From: Hibiscus mutabilis
Lineage: Eukaryota > Streptophyta > Magnoliopsida > Malvales > Malvaceae
Length of the DNA: 64,000 bases
Assembly: GCA_019671005.1 (NCBI GenBank)
Contig: CM033718.1
Span: 310,001 to 374,000, forward strand
Direction: 5' to 3'
The notes below the pieces were generated by a model that saw nothing but the letters and a program-made list of their open reading frames with translations, was not told the DNA's origin and searched no databases. Position numbers and translations under genes: made by a program. Positions 48,511-60,067 of this stretch are shown here, in pieces; the first letter of the stretch is position 1, and each line of letters starts with the position of its first letter.

Positions 48511-49017
48511 CGTATTAAGCCTTAAATAAAATACTATAATCTTTTTATTTAATTCATAAAACTCAAATTAAAAACGTTATAAAGATAGGATGTTTTTGTT
48601 GCTCTCCCGGTATTTTTAGACTTTGTCCTAACTAATTTAAACCAACCCGTATTGTACACCTTATTTTAATGGGTGAGTTTTCAAATAATTTATTTTATAC
48701 ACAAAATTTTAAATTCAAATTTTCAAACAATTTTAATGGTTGATAACATTAAATTTCTTAACACTAAACCAAATTTTTTGTGTAATTGAGTGTAATCAGA
48801 TTTGAAATCATTTAAATATTAAAAAAATTTAAGGAACAGTCTAAAAATAATTAAAAATTAAAATAAAATCAATTGGTTGGTTTCTCATTTTTCTCTCATT
48901 TCTATTTATTTTTTATTTCACTGTACTTATTTATTTGATTAACTGATTGATTAATTACTGATTCAACAAATCAAAGCCAATCCAGTTCTTACATCCATGT
49001 CTTCATCGTCCTTTTCT

Positions 49018-49395
49018 TAGGGATGGCAATGAGGCGAGCCGTTTTTTTGCTGACTCGAAAATTGAAAAACTTGGCTCGACCTAATTTTTATATATTTTTA
49101 TTCACGAACTCAACCCATATAATAAAAATATAATCTGACCCGACTTGTCTTTGAAATTTTAATAAAAACTCAATTAAACTCAACCTAAAAATAATTAATA
49201 AAAATATTAAATATAATATATTAAATATAATAAATATAAATATATATTTATAAATAAACCGAGTCGAGGAATTGTCACCTTAAATCTGAACGTGACTCAA
49301 ATTTTTTAAAAACTTAACTTGACTCAAAAATTAAAATTTTAAAAAAAATTAACCCATCAAATCGATTCGGGTCGAAACGATTTTTTTCACCCCTA
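49018..49395. mobile_element. hAT-like MITE
   Basis: About 378 bp. The left end TAGGGATGGCAATGAGGCGA and right end TTTTTCACCCCTA (reverse complement TAGGGGTG) form short TIRs of the type seen in the better-preserved copy at 62,588. Flanks CCTTTTCT and TTTCTTCT match poorly, so the 8-bp duplication is not proved. Confidence 0.45.
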
Positions 49396-49677
49396 TTTCT
49401 TCTTATTATCTATCTCGACAAACACAATAATATCGTGAGATTTTAAAAATAGCATAATAAAAACGAAAAAAACAAAACAATGGGTTAGCTAGCTTTAGCT
49501 TTAGAGCTTATAGCTCAATTTCTTTATGAAATAGAAAGATAAAAGTTTATAAATTGTAACCCTAGATTTTGAGGGCACGTAGGGGTCACTGGCGTCATTT
49601 ACCGCTATAAATCGGCGATAACCGTGGCGATTAATATCACCGGCAAATAACAACAACAAGAAGAAGAGATAATAAAG

Positions 49678-52215
49678 ATGTACAGAGGAGAGAGAGCGGC
49701 CGGTGGGTCCAAGGGAGAGGTGGGGTCTGTGGATCGGAAACGGATCAACGAGGCGCTTGATAAGCAACTAGAACGATCGTCGCCGTCAACTTCGAGGGCG
49801 ACCAACGGCAAGGATAAGTCCGGACACTCCCTTCTCTACCCAAAGCTAACGATTCAAATGGTATGAATATTAATTACATCTCCCTCTTTCAGTGATTAAG
49901 TTATAAAATGTTTGAGGAAAAAATAGATTTTTTTTGTCCTTTCCACATGATGAAATACGAGGAATTTGAATTTTCTGTAACCTTTATTTAATTTTATAAT
50001 TAAGATTGTATGCTTTCTTCATAATTTTTGCTGTTTGTTTGATTCTAACGAAACTAAGTTTGCCCAAAGGTTTTGAATTTATGTAATTTGAGCTCTTGTA
50101 AATGGAATTGTGAATTCTTATTGCTATTAATATCATTAATGTTGTTGGAAATTAAATTAGTAAGACATTTTATGCCTGTATTTTTTAGAGGGTGTGAAAA
50201 TATGAGAAGGCTAAAAAATTGTTCTTGATATATTGTCACATTGTTTGCTTTGATGATATATATATATATATTATATATATATAGGCAAACCCCATATTGA
50301 ATGAATAAGATGACTTCGAAAAACTTGTGTTTATAGCTCCGATGCAGTGTCAGCATTGAAACTAAGTTGCTTTTAGCTTTTCCTGTAGGTTGTTAAGGTG
50401 TAAATAGAAGAGTTTTAGTTACTTTGTATTTGTATTAAGTAGTTTAAATTTAGTCTAACTCTTATCCTACTTATAGATAGAGATAACTTAGAATAGTCCT
50501 TATTAGACTAAACTACTTGTCTAGTCTTTTAAAAAGACTTTTCTGTAAAGTGAACTAATTAATTAAAAATTACAGAATAAATTAGATATTTTCTCTGTTC
50601 AAAACCTCTATTCTTCATTCCCCCCCCCCCCTTTTAGAGGGAGCATTCAATTTCCAAAATCAAACGAAATGCATATTTGTTTTATGAACCTCCGTATTTT
50701 AAGTTTTTAAGATTGTACTTTTATTATGTCATGATTATGCAGTTAGTAGATTCTTTGTTTCTATTTTTGTTGTTCTTTCTGAACGGTGTTTTCAAAGTGT
50801 GGGTTGGTAACTTTTAGTGTTTGTGGTGACATTGCATTCTTATTCCGGTTGTTGTTGATATAAATTTTGATTGCATTAGTCGCAAATGAATCTGAAACCG
50901 ACACTGAGGAGTCGGATGTTAGCGGTTCCAATGGGGATGACACGTCTTGGATCTCATCGTTTTGCAATGTACGAGGAAATGAATTCTTTTGTGAAGTTGA
51001 TGATGACTATATACAAGATGATTTTAACCTTTGCGGGCTAAGCAGCCAAGTTCCTTATTATGATTATGCGCTTGATTTGATTTTGGATATTGAATCTTCG
51101 CACGGTAAGTGTACAGTATGTTTCTTCTCATGTCAAGTTGTTTAGGGTGTGTCAAAGTTCGATTGTTCTTGTTTTTGTTGACGTCTTTGAGTGCCATCCT
51201 GTTATTAGTTTTTGAGTGTGTCAACATTAGTCTCATTTATGTTCTTTGGAGCATCTAGTTTCATGATTGGTTTCATTCCAATTTGACTGCTTTTAAATAT
51301 AAAAGACGGCAAGTTTTTTTCAATTTTCTCTTGATGGCATTTTAATTTAAGTTAAGCGGGACATTATTTATGTCATCTAATAACAACATGGAAAGTGTTT
51401 GTTTCATGTTTCGTGCAATGAGTAATTTGTGTTTGGGCTGACATTGATAGGAGATATGATTTTACGGTGGAGCAAAATGATTTAGTTGGATCTGCAGCCG
51501 AAATGCTTTATGGTCTGATTCATGCCCGATTCATAATGACAAGTAAAGGAATGGCTGCTATGGTGAGAAGGTCACCACGGTATTCAATGTTGTAGTTTCA
51601 TTTTTCCACATTAATATATAAAACATTACAGCAATGTCTTTGAATCTTTTACAGCTAGACAAGTACAAGAACTACGATTTTGGAAGATGCCCATGAGTTT
51701 ACTGCTGTGGACAACCATGTCTTCCAGTTGGTCAATCAGATTTCCCTCGGTCAAGCACCGTAAAAGTGTACTGCCCTAGATGAGAAGATACTTACTACCC
51801 TCAGTCCAAGTATCAAGGCAGTATCCTTTTGGCCACTGAAATTATTCGCTACTTGTTGCATGCATGCATGATGCATGTCATGAATAACGCTTTCCTTTCT
51901 ACCACTTTGGTGCATTTATGATAGTCATGTGATCGATGTTTATATTAGTAAATATGTTGTTTAATGAGCCAATGTATTTTGGTAGAGGGGCTAATGCAAA
52001 TGTTCTGATATATTGACATATGATCAATGTTTATATTTCCAACTTCTCTGTCTCGGTGCAATGAGTTACCTTAATTCTATCTAGACATTGATGGAGCTTA
52101 TTTCGGGACCACATTTCCTCACCTGTTCTTGATGATGTACGCGCAACTGAAGCCACAAAAGGCATCTCAAAGCTATGTTCCAAGACTATTTGGGTTCAAG
52201 CTACACAAACCATAA
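49678..52215 (+). pseudogene. CKB: Casein kinase 2 regulatory beta subunit pseudogene
   Basis: Five recognisable exons: 49678-49860 (MYRGERAAGGSKGEVGSVDR... and RKRINEALDKQLERSSPSTS), 50880-51104 (ESDVSGSNGDDTSWISSFCN ... EVDDDYIQDDFNLCGLSSQV), 51451-51562 (SAAEMLYGLIHARFIMTSKG), 51655-51820 (LDKYKNYDFGRCP) and 52085-52215 (GAYFGTTFPHLFLM ... FGFKLHKP). CK2 beta forms the dimer core of the CK2 holoenzyme through a four-cysteine zinc finger. Lesions: exons 1 and 2 do not join in phase; exon 3 has about two extra bases near 51,458 and so shifts frame; TGA stops lie at 51694-51696 and 51781-51783. The second stop replaces the last zinc-binding cysteine of the CPxC pair. W to S in TSWISSFC is a further non-conservative change. 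Introns are kept, so this is a decayed duplicate. Confidence 0.85.
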
Positions 52216-53574
52216 TACGAGTTTGTATTCCGTAGCTTCTATTTTTGGAAGTAGTGCTATCGGAAAATCAGGTATAGTGCGGTAGTCTTTCAGGTAATCA
52301 TGTTTTAGGTCCTTTTTCATATGTTCTGATTGAATTACCATAAAAACATATCTGCAACCAGCAAGTATGAATTTTCAATTTTTATCAGCCTTTCCTGTCG
52401 GCGTCATCCGATTTTTGTTTGGTACAGTAACTGTTGAATTGCCTTTTAGCTTTACCCTCCATTGTACTTCATCGACTATTTCCGAGAATCCACTTTGCGT
52501 ATTGCCTCGTACTCGTGGTATACTACATTATATTCATTATCACTTGTAAGTGAGTTCACTAGTGGTATACATTTTCATAGAAGGTTTATTTTTGAACCAA
52601 TTTGCTTGCCTTTCTAAAGATTTCCCCTGTGCATGAACAAATTTTTTATATGATTTTCTTATTTTCTTATTCTTGAATACGATCTCAACAGTTTGGAAAT
52701 CAATGTGCTGTAATGAGCTTACTTTTTGTGTTTATTTGGAATTTTTCTATGAACTATGATGCAGCCAATGTTTAATTGCCGTTTGCCGATGCCTCGATTC
52801 GACTAGATCTGTTCAAAGGTGTACTTGGGAGGGTTTCGCTAAAGATATTATACTCGAAAAATTGTTTTTGGTTAAAAATTTCTTGGACACTGTCTTCAAG
52901 CACTTCGGATGAAAGCTTAACAGTAATAGATCTCTCACTTGACACCGGCGGGAAGAATTTCAAGGTTTGCTCCTCGGCAGCCGTGACGAGTTTTTTTAGT
53001 CAACGTTCGATGAATCAGTCAAAAATACAAGAACAGAGCAAGATTGCAAGGAAAAAAAAACAGAAGATTCAACAAGAAAATTGAAGCAACTAAGCAAGAA
53101 ATGAAGAAATCAGCAAGGGAAGAGTCAAATATGAGAAAAAATAGTCGCCCAACATGACAGACATTGCAAATCATAAAGGCAACGCCGTGTTGTTGAAAAG
53201 ATTGCATAAGTATCTTGTCGGGTTAATTATGAGTTTATGACTCGAGAATTAATATTTTAATTTTTAAAATCAAATTCTAGAAATTAAAAATCACAGGGAC
53301 CGAAAACATAAAGAGACCATATCCTAGTCATAGAGTGCTGTTATGTTGTGTTTCAAGGAAGAAAGTCAAATGGGGAAGTTCAATGGAAAGTGTGTTTGTT
53401 GTTATGCTTCTTTTCAAGTCAAATGTCAACCACTTGAACTCATTTGCCTCTTTCTATCCGTTTCTTTGACTTTGCGTTGGGGACTTTTTGTAAATTGTGA
53501 GCTTAAATGTCATTATCGATTGAATTAATTCAAAATTTTAGTATCAAAGTTGTTTAAAATTAAAATGGCTAAAT
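52216..53574. other. Downstream of the CK2-beta relic; unassigned open stretch
   Basis: 52,763-53,100 is GC-richer and open in more than one frame. One frame reads CTWEGFAKDIILEKLFLVKN, protein-like, then stops; another ends in a Lys/Gln-rich tail (53,030-53,090). No family recognised. It may be another gene relic. Confidence 0.25.
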
Positions 53575-53584
53575 TTTAAAAAAA

Positions 53585-53850
53585 ATGCTTAAATTATATA
53601 TTTTTTGTAATAGGTGTTTAAAGTATTTTTTTTACTAAAATATGTGCTTAAAATTTTATTTTAGCTGAAATATGTGCATAAAGTATATTTTGATTGAAAT
53701 ATATACTTAAAATTTTATTTTTGCTTATTTTAAAGTCAATTGATCTATTGAACCTCTATTTTAACTTAAAATAAAATTTTAAGCACATATTTTAACAAAA
53801 AAAATACTTTAAACACTTATTACAAAAAAAATAATTTAAACACTTATTTT
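53585..53850. repeat. Fold-back element with arms of about 85 nt
   Basis: The left arm (53585-53664) contains 'tttaaagtattttttttact' and 'aaaatatgtgcttaaaattt'; the right arm (53764-53850) is its near-perfect inverted copy ('aaattttaagcacatatttt' and 'aaatactttaaacacttatt'). The loop is about 100 nt with centre 'ttttaaagtcaattgatc'. The transcript would form a long hairpin. It shares its centre and words with the element at 62,015-62,407. Confidence 0.7.
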
Positions 53851-53969
53851 ATAATTAAACTAATTAAAATTTTCAATATCATTTTCGAAATTATTTGTCG
53901 TGTTGAATACATATTTATTGCTGCCGTCTTTATTCATTCAAAGAACGTTAAATTTGAAGGGAGAAAACC

Positions 53970-53977
53970 TATAAATA
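53970..53977 (+). promoter_or_regulatory. TATA box of the receptor-like cytoplasmic kinase gene
   Basis: TATAAATA about 190 bp upstream of the ATG at 54162; the region between is a plausible 5' leader rich in C and T. Confidence 0.5.
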
Positions 53978-54161
53978 GCAAATGCCTCATCTTCTTCGAT
54001 TGATCCCACCATATTTCTCCGGTGCCAAACTTTTTCCATAGTCAAAACCCAGTCTTCCTTTCCCATTTCCTCTCCTGTCTTTTTCACACACATACTATAT
54101 AACAAGAGGAATTCTTTTGGATGCGAGGAACACAGATTCCCAGTTTTCATCGCAACAGAAA

Positions 54162-55650
54162 ATGAAGTGTTTCTCCATCTTCATCAAACACAAATCAAAG
54201 AATAAGAACAGGGGATCAGGCTCTGTTCCCGAATCAAGGAACCAAAGCAAATCGCAAGGGAATTCGGATTCCAGCCAGACATCGAAATCCTTCTCGTCTT
54301 CCAGGACTATCCCGGAGCTGTACAAAGAAAAGCAGCAGAATTTGAGGATCTTCTCTTTGGAAGAGTTGAAGGACGCGACGAATGGTTTCGATCGGACGTT
54401 GAAGATCGGCGAGGGTGGTTTTGGGTGTGTTTATAAAGGAACGATTAGGCCAGTCGATGGTCGAGGCGATCCTTTGGTTGTGGCTATCAAGAAGCTCAAC
54501 GCACAGGGTTCGCAGGTAATTTACGCCTCACTGCACTTTTTTTCCCTTTAGTTCTTTGTATATTAAGTGTTAGTGAAAATGGCTAGCTGAGATATTTGCA
54601 GTTTATTTTGAGAATGAATATCTGGTTCTTATGATGTTCTTGCTAAACTCATAGGGTCATAAGGAATGGCTTGCGGAGGTTCAATTTCTCGGTGTCGTCG
54701 ATCATCCAAACCTAGTGAAACTTTTAGGATATTGTAGTGGGGATGGAGAACGGGGGATCCAAAGACTACTGGTCTACGAGTTCATGCCTAATCGTAGCTT
54801 AGAAGATCATCTTTTTAATAAAACATCCACTTTGCCTTGGAACACAAGATTGGAGATTATGGTTGGTGCAGCTCAAGGACTGGCTTATTTGCATGAGGGT
54901 TTGGAAGTTAAGGTACAATCTTCTTTTTATTTGTATGGCTAATGGATGCTTGAAAATGGAGCAAAAAACTTCATTGAATGATTCCTTATAATGGGTTGTT
55001 TGAATAGGTGATATATCGAGATTTCAAATCCTCGAATGTGCTCTTGGATGAAAGTTTTAGGCCAAAGCTTTCGGACTTTGGGCTTGCAAGGGAAGGACCG
55101 ACCGGCGATCGTACTCATGTATCCACAACGGTGAGTTGATATCAGTCATTTGAGAACAGTATTTGATGTGTTTCTTTTGATTAAGTTTGTTGACAGTGTT
55201 GTTTCCTTGGATTTTGTTAAAGGTGGTTGGAACATATGGATATGCAGCACCAGAATATATTGATACAGGCCATCTCACAGTCCAAAGTGATGTATGGACT
55301 TTCGGGGTTGTACTTTATGAGATCATCACAGGGAGGAGAACGGTGGAATGGAACCTGCCAACATCAGAGCAGAAGCTTCTAGAGTGGGTGAAACATTTCC
55401 CTCCTGATAGTAAACGATTCAGCGTGATAATCGATCCTCAGCTTCAGAACAATTATTCTTTCAGTGCAGCAAAAATGTTGGAAAGCTGGCTCAAAGCTGC
55501 CTAAAGAAAAATGCAAAGGAAAGACCAACAATGAGTCAAGTTGTGGAGAGCTTGAAGCAAGCAATACAAGAATCACAAGAGGGAAGCAATGGGGCCAAAA
55601 AATCCGCTGTTACATCGTCATCTAGAACAGGCAGGCGAAGATCGAATTAG
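54162..55650 (+). CDS. Receptor-like cytoplasmic kinase, PBL19/PBL20-like (one-base slip)
   Basis: RLCK-VII serine/threonine kinase acting under immune receptors at the plasma membrane. Exons 54162-54515, 54655-54912, 55008-55130 and 55223-55650; about 387 residues. The start MKCFSIFIKHKSK gives a basic N-terminus with Cys3, a possible acylation site. Motifs: IGEGGFGCVYKGT, VVAIKKL, HKEWLAEVQFLGVVDHPNLV, VIYRDFKSSNVLLD, SDFGLARE, GTYGYAAPEYIDTG and SDVWTFGVVLYEIITGRRT. In exon 4 the frame stops at 55,502, but the neighbouring frame goes on with CLKKNAKERPTMSQVVESLK and a basic tail ending RRRSN. The slip is one A missing in the run 55471-55475, as exon length also shows (428, not 429). The ATG at 54162 is preferred over upstream in-frame non-ATG codons because MKCF is the family start. 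The lost part is only kinase subdomain XI and the tail, so even as read some kinase could be made. Confidence 0.85.
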
Positions 55651-55954
55651 GTTTGGTTTATTTTATTTCTGATCTTTTAGCAGAGCCAACAGGACAACCT
55701 TGTATTAGTGACTAAAGCTGTCTTTTGTCTGTTCTTGGACAAGTTTGAGCTATGAATTTGTTATCAGCTATAATTCTTCAATCCAAAGGTGAGTTCAAAA
55801 GAATTCAACTCAATTTTGAAGGACAATATATAACATATAGACTGTAGTTTTTGCTCTTTTTAGTTCATTTTTTTCTGGTTTTTTACCTTATATATAATAC
55901 ATTGAAACCCTATATGTATATATAATTGTTGTTCATGGACTCTGTTCAAATGTT

Positions 55955-58039
55955 CTATGCAAGAGCAGCCTCCTTCAATTTCTCAACATTCTTCTCTCTG
56001 ATAAACCCGATGTAAAGATTCGATCCTCGGGAGTCGATGTCCGAATTTTCCTACCTCCTTCGGACATGTTTTTCACAAACTCGACCAAGTGCCTCCAATT
56101 GTCCCCTTCGAACAACCTTTTGTTCATTCTTAAATACGTGAAGGCACTCAATCCGTTGCCTGAATCTGATCTACTTGTTGCCAAAACTTGTGCATATGCA
56201 CCGCCATCATACCTCTCCAATGCATTTTCTCCAGCAAGTTTGACTCGGGCCGTCTTCGTTGCCATCTTTACTTGCCGGACCAACCCTTCAGGCGAACAGT
56301 TTGCATGCTGAGGTTGATCCCCGTCTCTCATTTCCATGCAGGTGAAGTTGAAAACAACTCCGTGTTTGCTCAACATTCGAGCTATTGGGAGGTAACCGTC
56401 TCGATGCCGAGTATTATAGTACCCCGCCGTTAGTTCAGCGGCATGGGACCTTGTATTGTAATGCCAGTGAATTCCAGCAATCTTGCCCGATAGTTTAGCC
56501 CCGGTTCCATGGAATGTTCCTTTAGCGGCAGAAAGTAGTTTATCTCCATGATCAAGTAGCATCCCCGAGTACCATTTGAGGAAGAACTGTCCGTACTCGG
56601 TGTTCCACGTTCCGTCCTTCCGGAAGAACCTGGTTTCTTCGGGAAATTGCTTGTAATGGCCGGAATCATGTGGTCCACTTGTTCCCCATTCTTTCTTCCC
56701 CATGGCTGCTGCTGCTGCTTCAAGTGAAGCTCTCATATACTGTGTTTCAACATTTAACAACATCAATCTAAGTTTGATCATTCAAATTACAGACTTTATT
56801 TTAGCACAAGTTATTTACCTTGTCATAGCACTGAAACTCTCCAATTCCAGGAAATTTCCATGTTCCATTGCTTTCTGGATAAGATGGGTATCTCAGTTCC
56901 CCACAAGGACCCATCCCCACTTGTATTTCCTGTAATAAAATTTGCATTTAGATCCCTACAAATTTCCAAAATAATGAAAGAAGTGCATAAAACATGATAC
57001 TAATGTCTGATATTTCAAACATAATGCTAGTTTAGGGGCCAGTGGTCCATCATTTGAATTGAATTGTTGATGCTGACAACTTTGTTTAGCTCCTTTTGTT
57101 ATCAAATTCCATTTTTCATCTCTTATCCATTTTTAGACTAGCTACTTATATCCATACAATTCGAATAATATAATTGCAGACATAACAAATGCTATTAAGA
57201 TAATTACTTACAACGATAACTCGTCCCAAGTAATCTCCGAACCTCTCTCGGAAGCTCCTCATATAATCTGTATAGGCCTGAATCGGCGTTCGTCCTCTGA
57301 GAACCGGTATCGAATCACATCCCAACGAAATATACTCGGGGTTCCTCCTGCCGGACCGATCGGTGTAGACGAGATCCGGGTCTTTGCTGATTTCCTCGAG
57401 CACCCATGGCGGCAACGGAATACTAAAACATTCAAACACAACAAAGAAAACGTCAGTTCATGTTCCAAAAAGTCAAAAACCATAATCTAAAAGTCTTTGA
57501 CAGTTAAAAGAGAAGAAATAACAATACCTGCAAGAGTCTCCGACATTGCCACCGCACTGATGAAACGACATGACGACTTGGAGCTTCAGGCCATTTTTTT
57601 CGACCATTCGGACAAGCTCGGCATACCCTTCCCAATTGTACTTCAAAGGTCCATCTTTCTCGACCAAACCCCACCAAGCGTCCACCATGACACCTTCGAC
57701 TCCGGCGCTCTTTAGCGCCATTAAACTCGCGCTCATCGCCTTCGGCTTGTTCAAGTTACCGCCGTGAGTCATCGTGTCGAGCGGTAACATCACGTAAACG
57801 GGCACCTTCGAGTTGTTCTCGGCGTTGGGAATCGTTAAACCGTGTAGTTTCTCGTCTGATATCGAGATTTTTCCGTGCGAAACCTGCTGCATCGACACCG
57901 AATTCTTGGCTCGGAGACGGCGCGATGGCTTTGTTCGAGAAAAGCAAACGGCGGTGCCTAAGAAATCGTCGGGGGATTTGAAGGTTTTGGTTTCTTTTGG
58001 ATTGATGAAGGAAGTGGATGAACGTAAGGTTAAGGCCAT
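55955..58039 (-). CDS. BAM3: Chloroplast beta-amylase BAM3 (one-base slip near the C-terminus)
   Basis: Minus strand, exons 57528-58039, 57212-57422, 56819-56929 and 55955-56739; about 539 residues. It releases maltose from starch in chloroplasts at night and under cold stress. Motifs: VPVYVMLPLDT, GVEGVMVDAWWGLVE, VVMSFHQCGGNVGDSC, IQVGMGPCGELRYPSYPE (catalytic acid Glu), GIHWHYNTRSHAAELTAGYY and FNFTCMEMRDGDQP (catalytic base Glu). The first 70 or so residues are Ser/Thr/Lys-rich, like a transit peptide. I chose the ATG at 58039 (MALTLRSS) because BAM3 proteins start this way and a reverse TATAAAT at 58101-58107 sits on the upstream in-frame ATG. One base is missing at the CC 56025-56026 (GG on the coding strand): the frame as read stops at 55975, while the other frame ends LYIGFI ... 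EAALA and TAG at 55955. All catalytic parts lie before the slip. Confidence 0.9.
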
Positions 58040-58100
58040 GTTTTTGCAGTTTAGAGAAATGGAGACGATGTGGGAATCAATGGAGAATGGTTTTGCTTTC

Positions 58101-58107
58101 ATTTATA
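58101..58107 (-). promoter_or_regulatory. TATA box of the BAM3 gene
   Basis: TATAAAT on the minus strand, about 62 bp before the chosen start codon. The spacing is short but workable, and it excludes the upstream ATG at 58102 as the usual start. Confidence 0.4.
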
Positions 58108-58319
58108 GAGAAGAAAATGAAAGCTCGGGGTTAAGTTTTTGAAGGAGACAAATAGGTGGGCTCAGCTTTAAAGGGAGTGAAAAGTGCAAAAGTTTAAAAC
58201 CAGTCAGCTCAACTTTCCAAGCTTATATCATTTTACACAATTTAAATTTTATTACGTGTTCAACTCCTTGTTCCGAATAAAATAAAATTCTTCAGTCCAC
58301 CTTTTTTATACTCTAACAT

Positions 58320-58470
58320 AAAAAAATTAAATTTTAAATTATAATTTTATATATTAAATTCTAAAGCTTAAATCTTAAAAATACACTCTACCCCTAATTT
58401 CTCAAACTCTAGTTTTAAATCCTAACCTAAAACCCTAGTCATAAACCCCAAATCTAACTATTTAGTGTGA
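58320..58470. repeat. Degenerate CCCTAAA-type array
   Basis: Words such as 'cctaacctaaaaccctagtc' (one stretch) and 'ttaaatcctaac' repeat irregularly. Probably a broken copy of the 9,607/59,176 MITE family; no TIR recognised. Confidence 0.4.
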
Positions 58471-58500
58471 GACAGTTGGCATAAATAAGAGCACTAGAAA

Positions 58501-59034
58501 AGGCATGTAAACGAAATGAACAAACACGAACGAATGTATGTTCATGTTCGTTTGTTTAATTTTAACTTAACAAATGAACAAACACGAACAACTAAACGGA
58601 CATAATTTCTTGTTTGTGTTCGTTTGTTAAAATGATAAATGAACACAAACGAACGCGAACAAACATTGAGTATTGTTTAATTTTTTCTTAAGAAATCTAA
58701 AGTCTCGTACATTAAGTATTTGTTTAATTTTTTTCTTTTTATTTCATATTTTTAATATATGTTTTAAATTTTTTAAATATACTACTTTTTGTTATGAAAA
58801 ATAATAAATATAAATGAACATACGTAAATAAATTTAAACGAACATAAACGAATGAATTACCGAACGTTCTCGAACATAAATGAATGAACAAACCTCTTGT
58901 GTACATTCATCTAATTAAATGAACATAAAATCTTGTTCATGTTTCGTTCGTTTAATAAATAAGCGAACATAAACGATCTTCACGCCGAACGATTCTCGAA
59001 CAATTCACTGAACATTTAGTTCGTTCACAGCCCT
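58501..59034. mobile_element. GTTCG/CGAAC-rich TIR element
   Basis: The left end AGGCATGTAAACGAAATGAA and the right end TTCGTTCACAGCCCT (reverse complement AGGGCTGTGAACGAA) are inverted copies. The interior alternates 'cgaacaaacacgaacg' and 'gttcgtttgtt' words that can pair with each other many times over. A second copy starts at 63,961 and runs off the window. No clear target duplication. Confidence 0.5.
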
Positions 59035-59175
59035 AAAAAGTCAGAAAAGTTATATTCCTTTGTTTCTATCTATTAGATCGAATGATAATGATTTTAATAT
59101 TAATTTTATTCAACTTTGGATATAATTAAAATAAATAAAAATTATACATTATTCATTTGATAATGTATATAGATA

Positions 59176-59431
59176 GGTTATATTTTGATACAAAAGTTGT
59201 GCAAATAAAATTTACACAATTCTTTTATAAATTTTAAAACTTAAATCTCAAACCCTAGCACCCTAAAATATAAACAGTAAACCCTAAATCCTAAACTCTA
59301 AATTCTAATCATAAGCCTTAAATTCTACATTTCACACACTAAACCTTTAAGCCTTAAACCTAATTTAAAACCTTAAACCCTAAAATTAAAAAAACTTGCG
59401 TAAACAAATTTAGTGTATTAAAGAATTTTCC
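59176..59431. mobile_element. MULE-type MITE with CCCTAAA-like cargo, copy F
   Basis: 256 bp. The left end GGTTATATTTTGATACAAAA and the right end TGTATTAAAGAATTTTCC form an imperfect TIR. Flanks ATATAGATA (59167-59175) and ATATAGAAA (59432-59440) match at 8 of 9 positions. The interior is rich in 'ccctaaa' and 'taaatcctaaac' words. Same family as 9607-9818. Confidence 0.7.
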
Positions 59432-59525
59432 ATATAGAAAATCCTGACTTTTAGTAGAGTTCTGATAAATATTCAAGTAGAGATATATGATATAGATATA
59501 TTTAATTGTAAATTTATATAAATAT

Positions 59526-60067
59526 GGGTTAAATACATATTTGATCACTAAACTTATTCATTTAAATTATTTTGGCCTTTGACTTTTATTTCCATTTTAC
59601 GTAGGGACGAATGCACATTTGACGTGGGATGATGAGCAATTACTCCCAACTTTGGTTGCTTAATTACATTTTACGCTATGAATAGTTTTGAAACCATTAT
59701 AATTAAGTCTTTCTCACTCTTAAAATTTCTGATTTAATTAATTTTCGTACGACCTTGTTAGTTTTAAAATTAATGAAATTAAGTCCTGTTTCCTAATTTT
59801 TAGATTAATTACTTTTTAAGTCTTTATTTATTTCGACGCTAAACAACATATATCTTTCATGATTGAATCCTGACTTCGTCCCTGATTTTAAACATTAGAC
59901 TTGCAACTTATTAACACCGTCAATACACCATCTATTTCTGTTAAAGAAAAGAGCAGAGATTGTTAATAACTTGTAAGCTCAGTGAGTAATGTGATAAAAT
60001 GAAATAAAATTCAATGGCCAAAATGATAGAAATCGGTAAATCCAATGACCAAACATACATTTAACCC
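59526..60067. mobile_element. GGGTTAAAT-type TIR element
   Basis: 542 bp. The left end GGGTTAAATACATATTTGAT and the right end (reverse complement GGGTTAAATGTATGTTTGGT) are inverted over about 30 bp. Flanks tataaatat and tacatatac agree at 6 of 9 positions. It begins about 85 bp after copy F ends. Confidence 0.55.

Larger units (their letters stand above)
47879..49677. other. Intergenic region with two repeats
   Basis: Contains copy 2 of the 5.0-kb dispersed repeat and a hAT-like MITE (both listed). Otherwise AT-rich with no gene. Confidence 0.5.
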
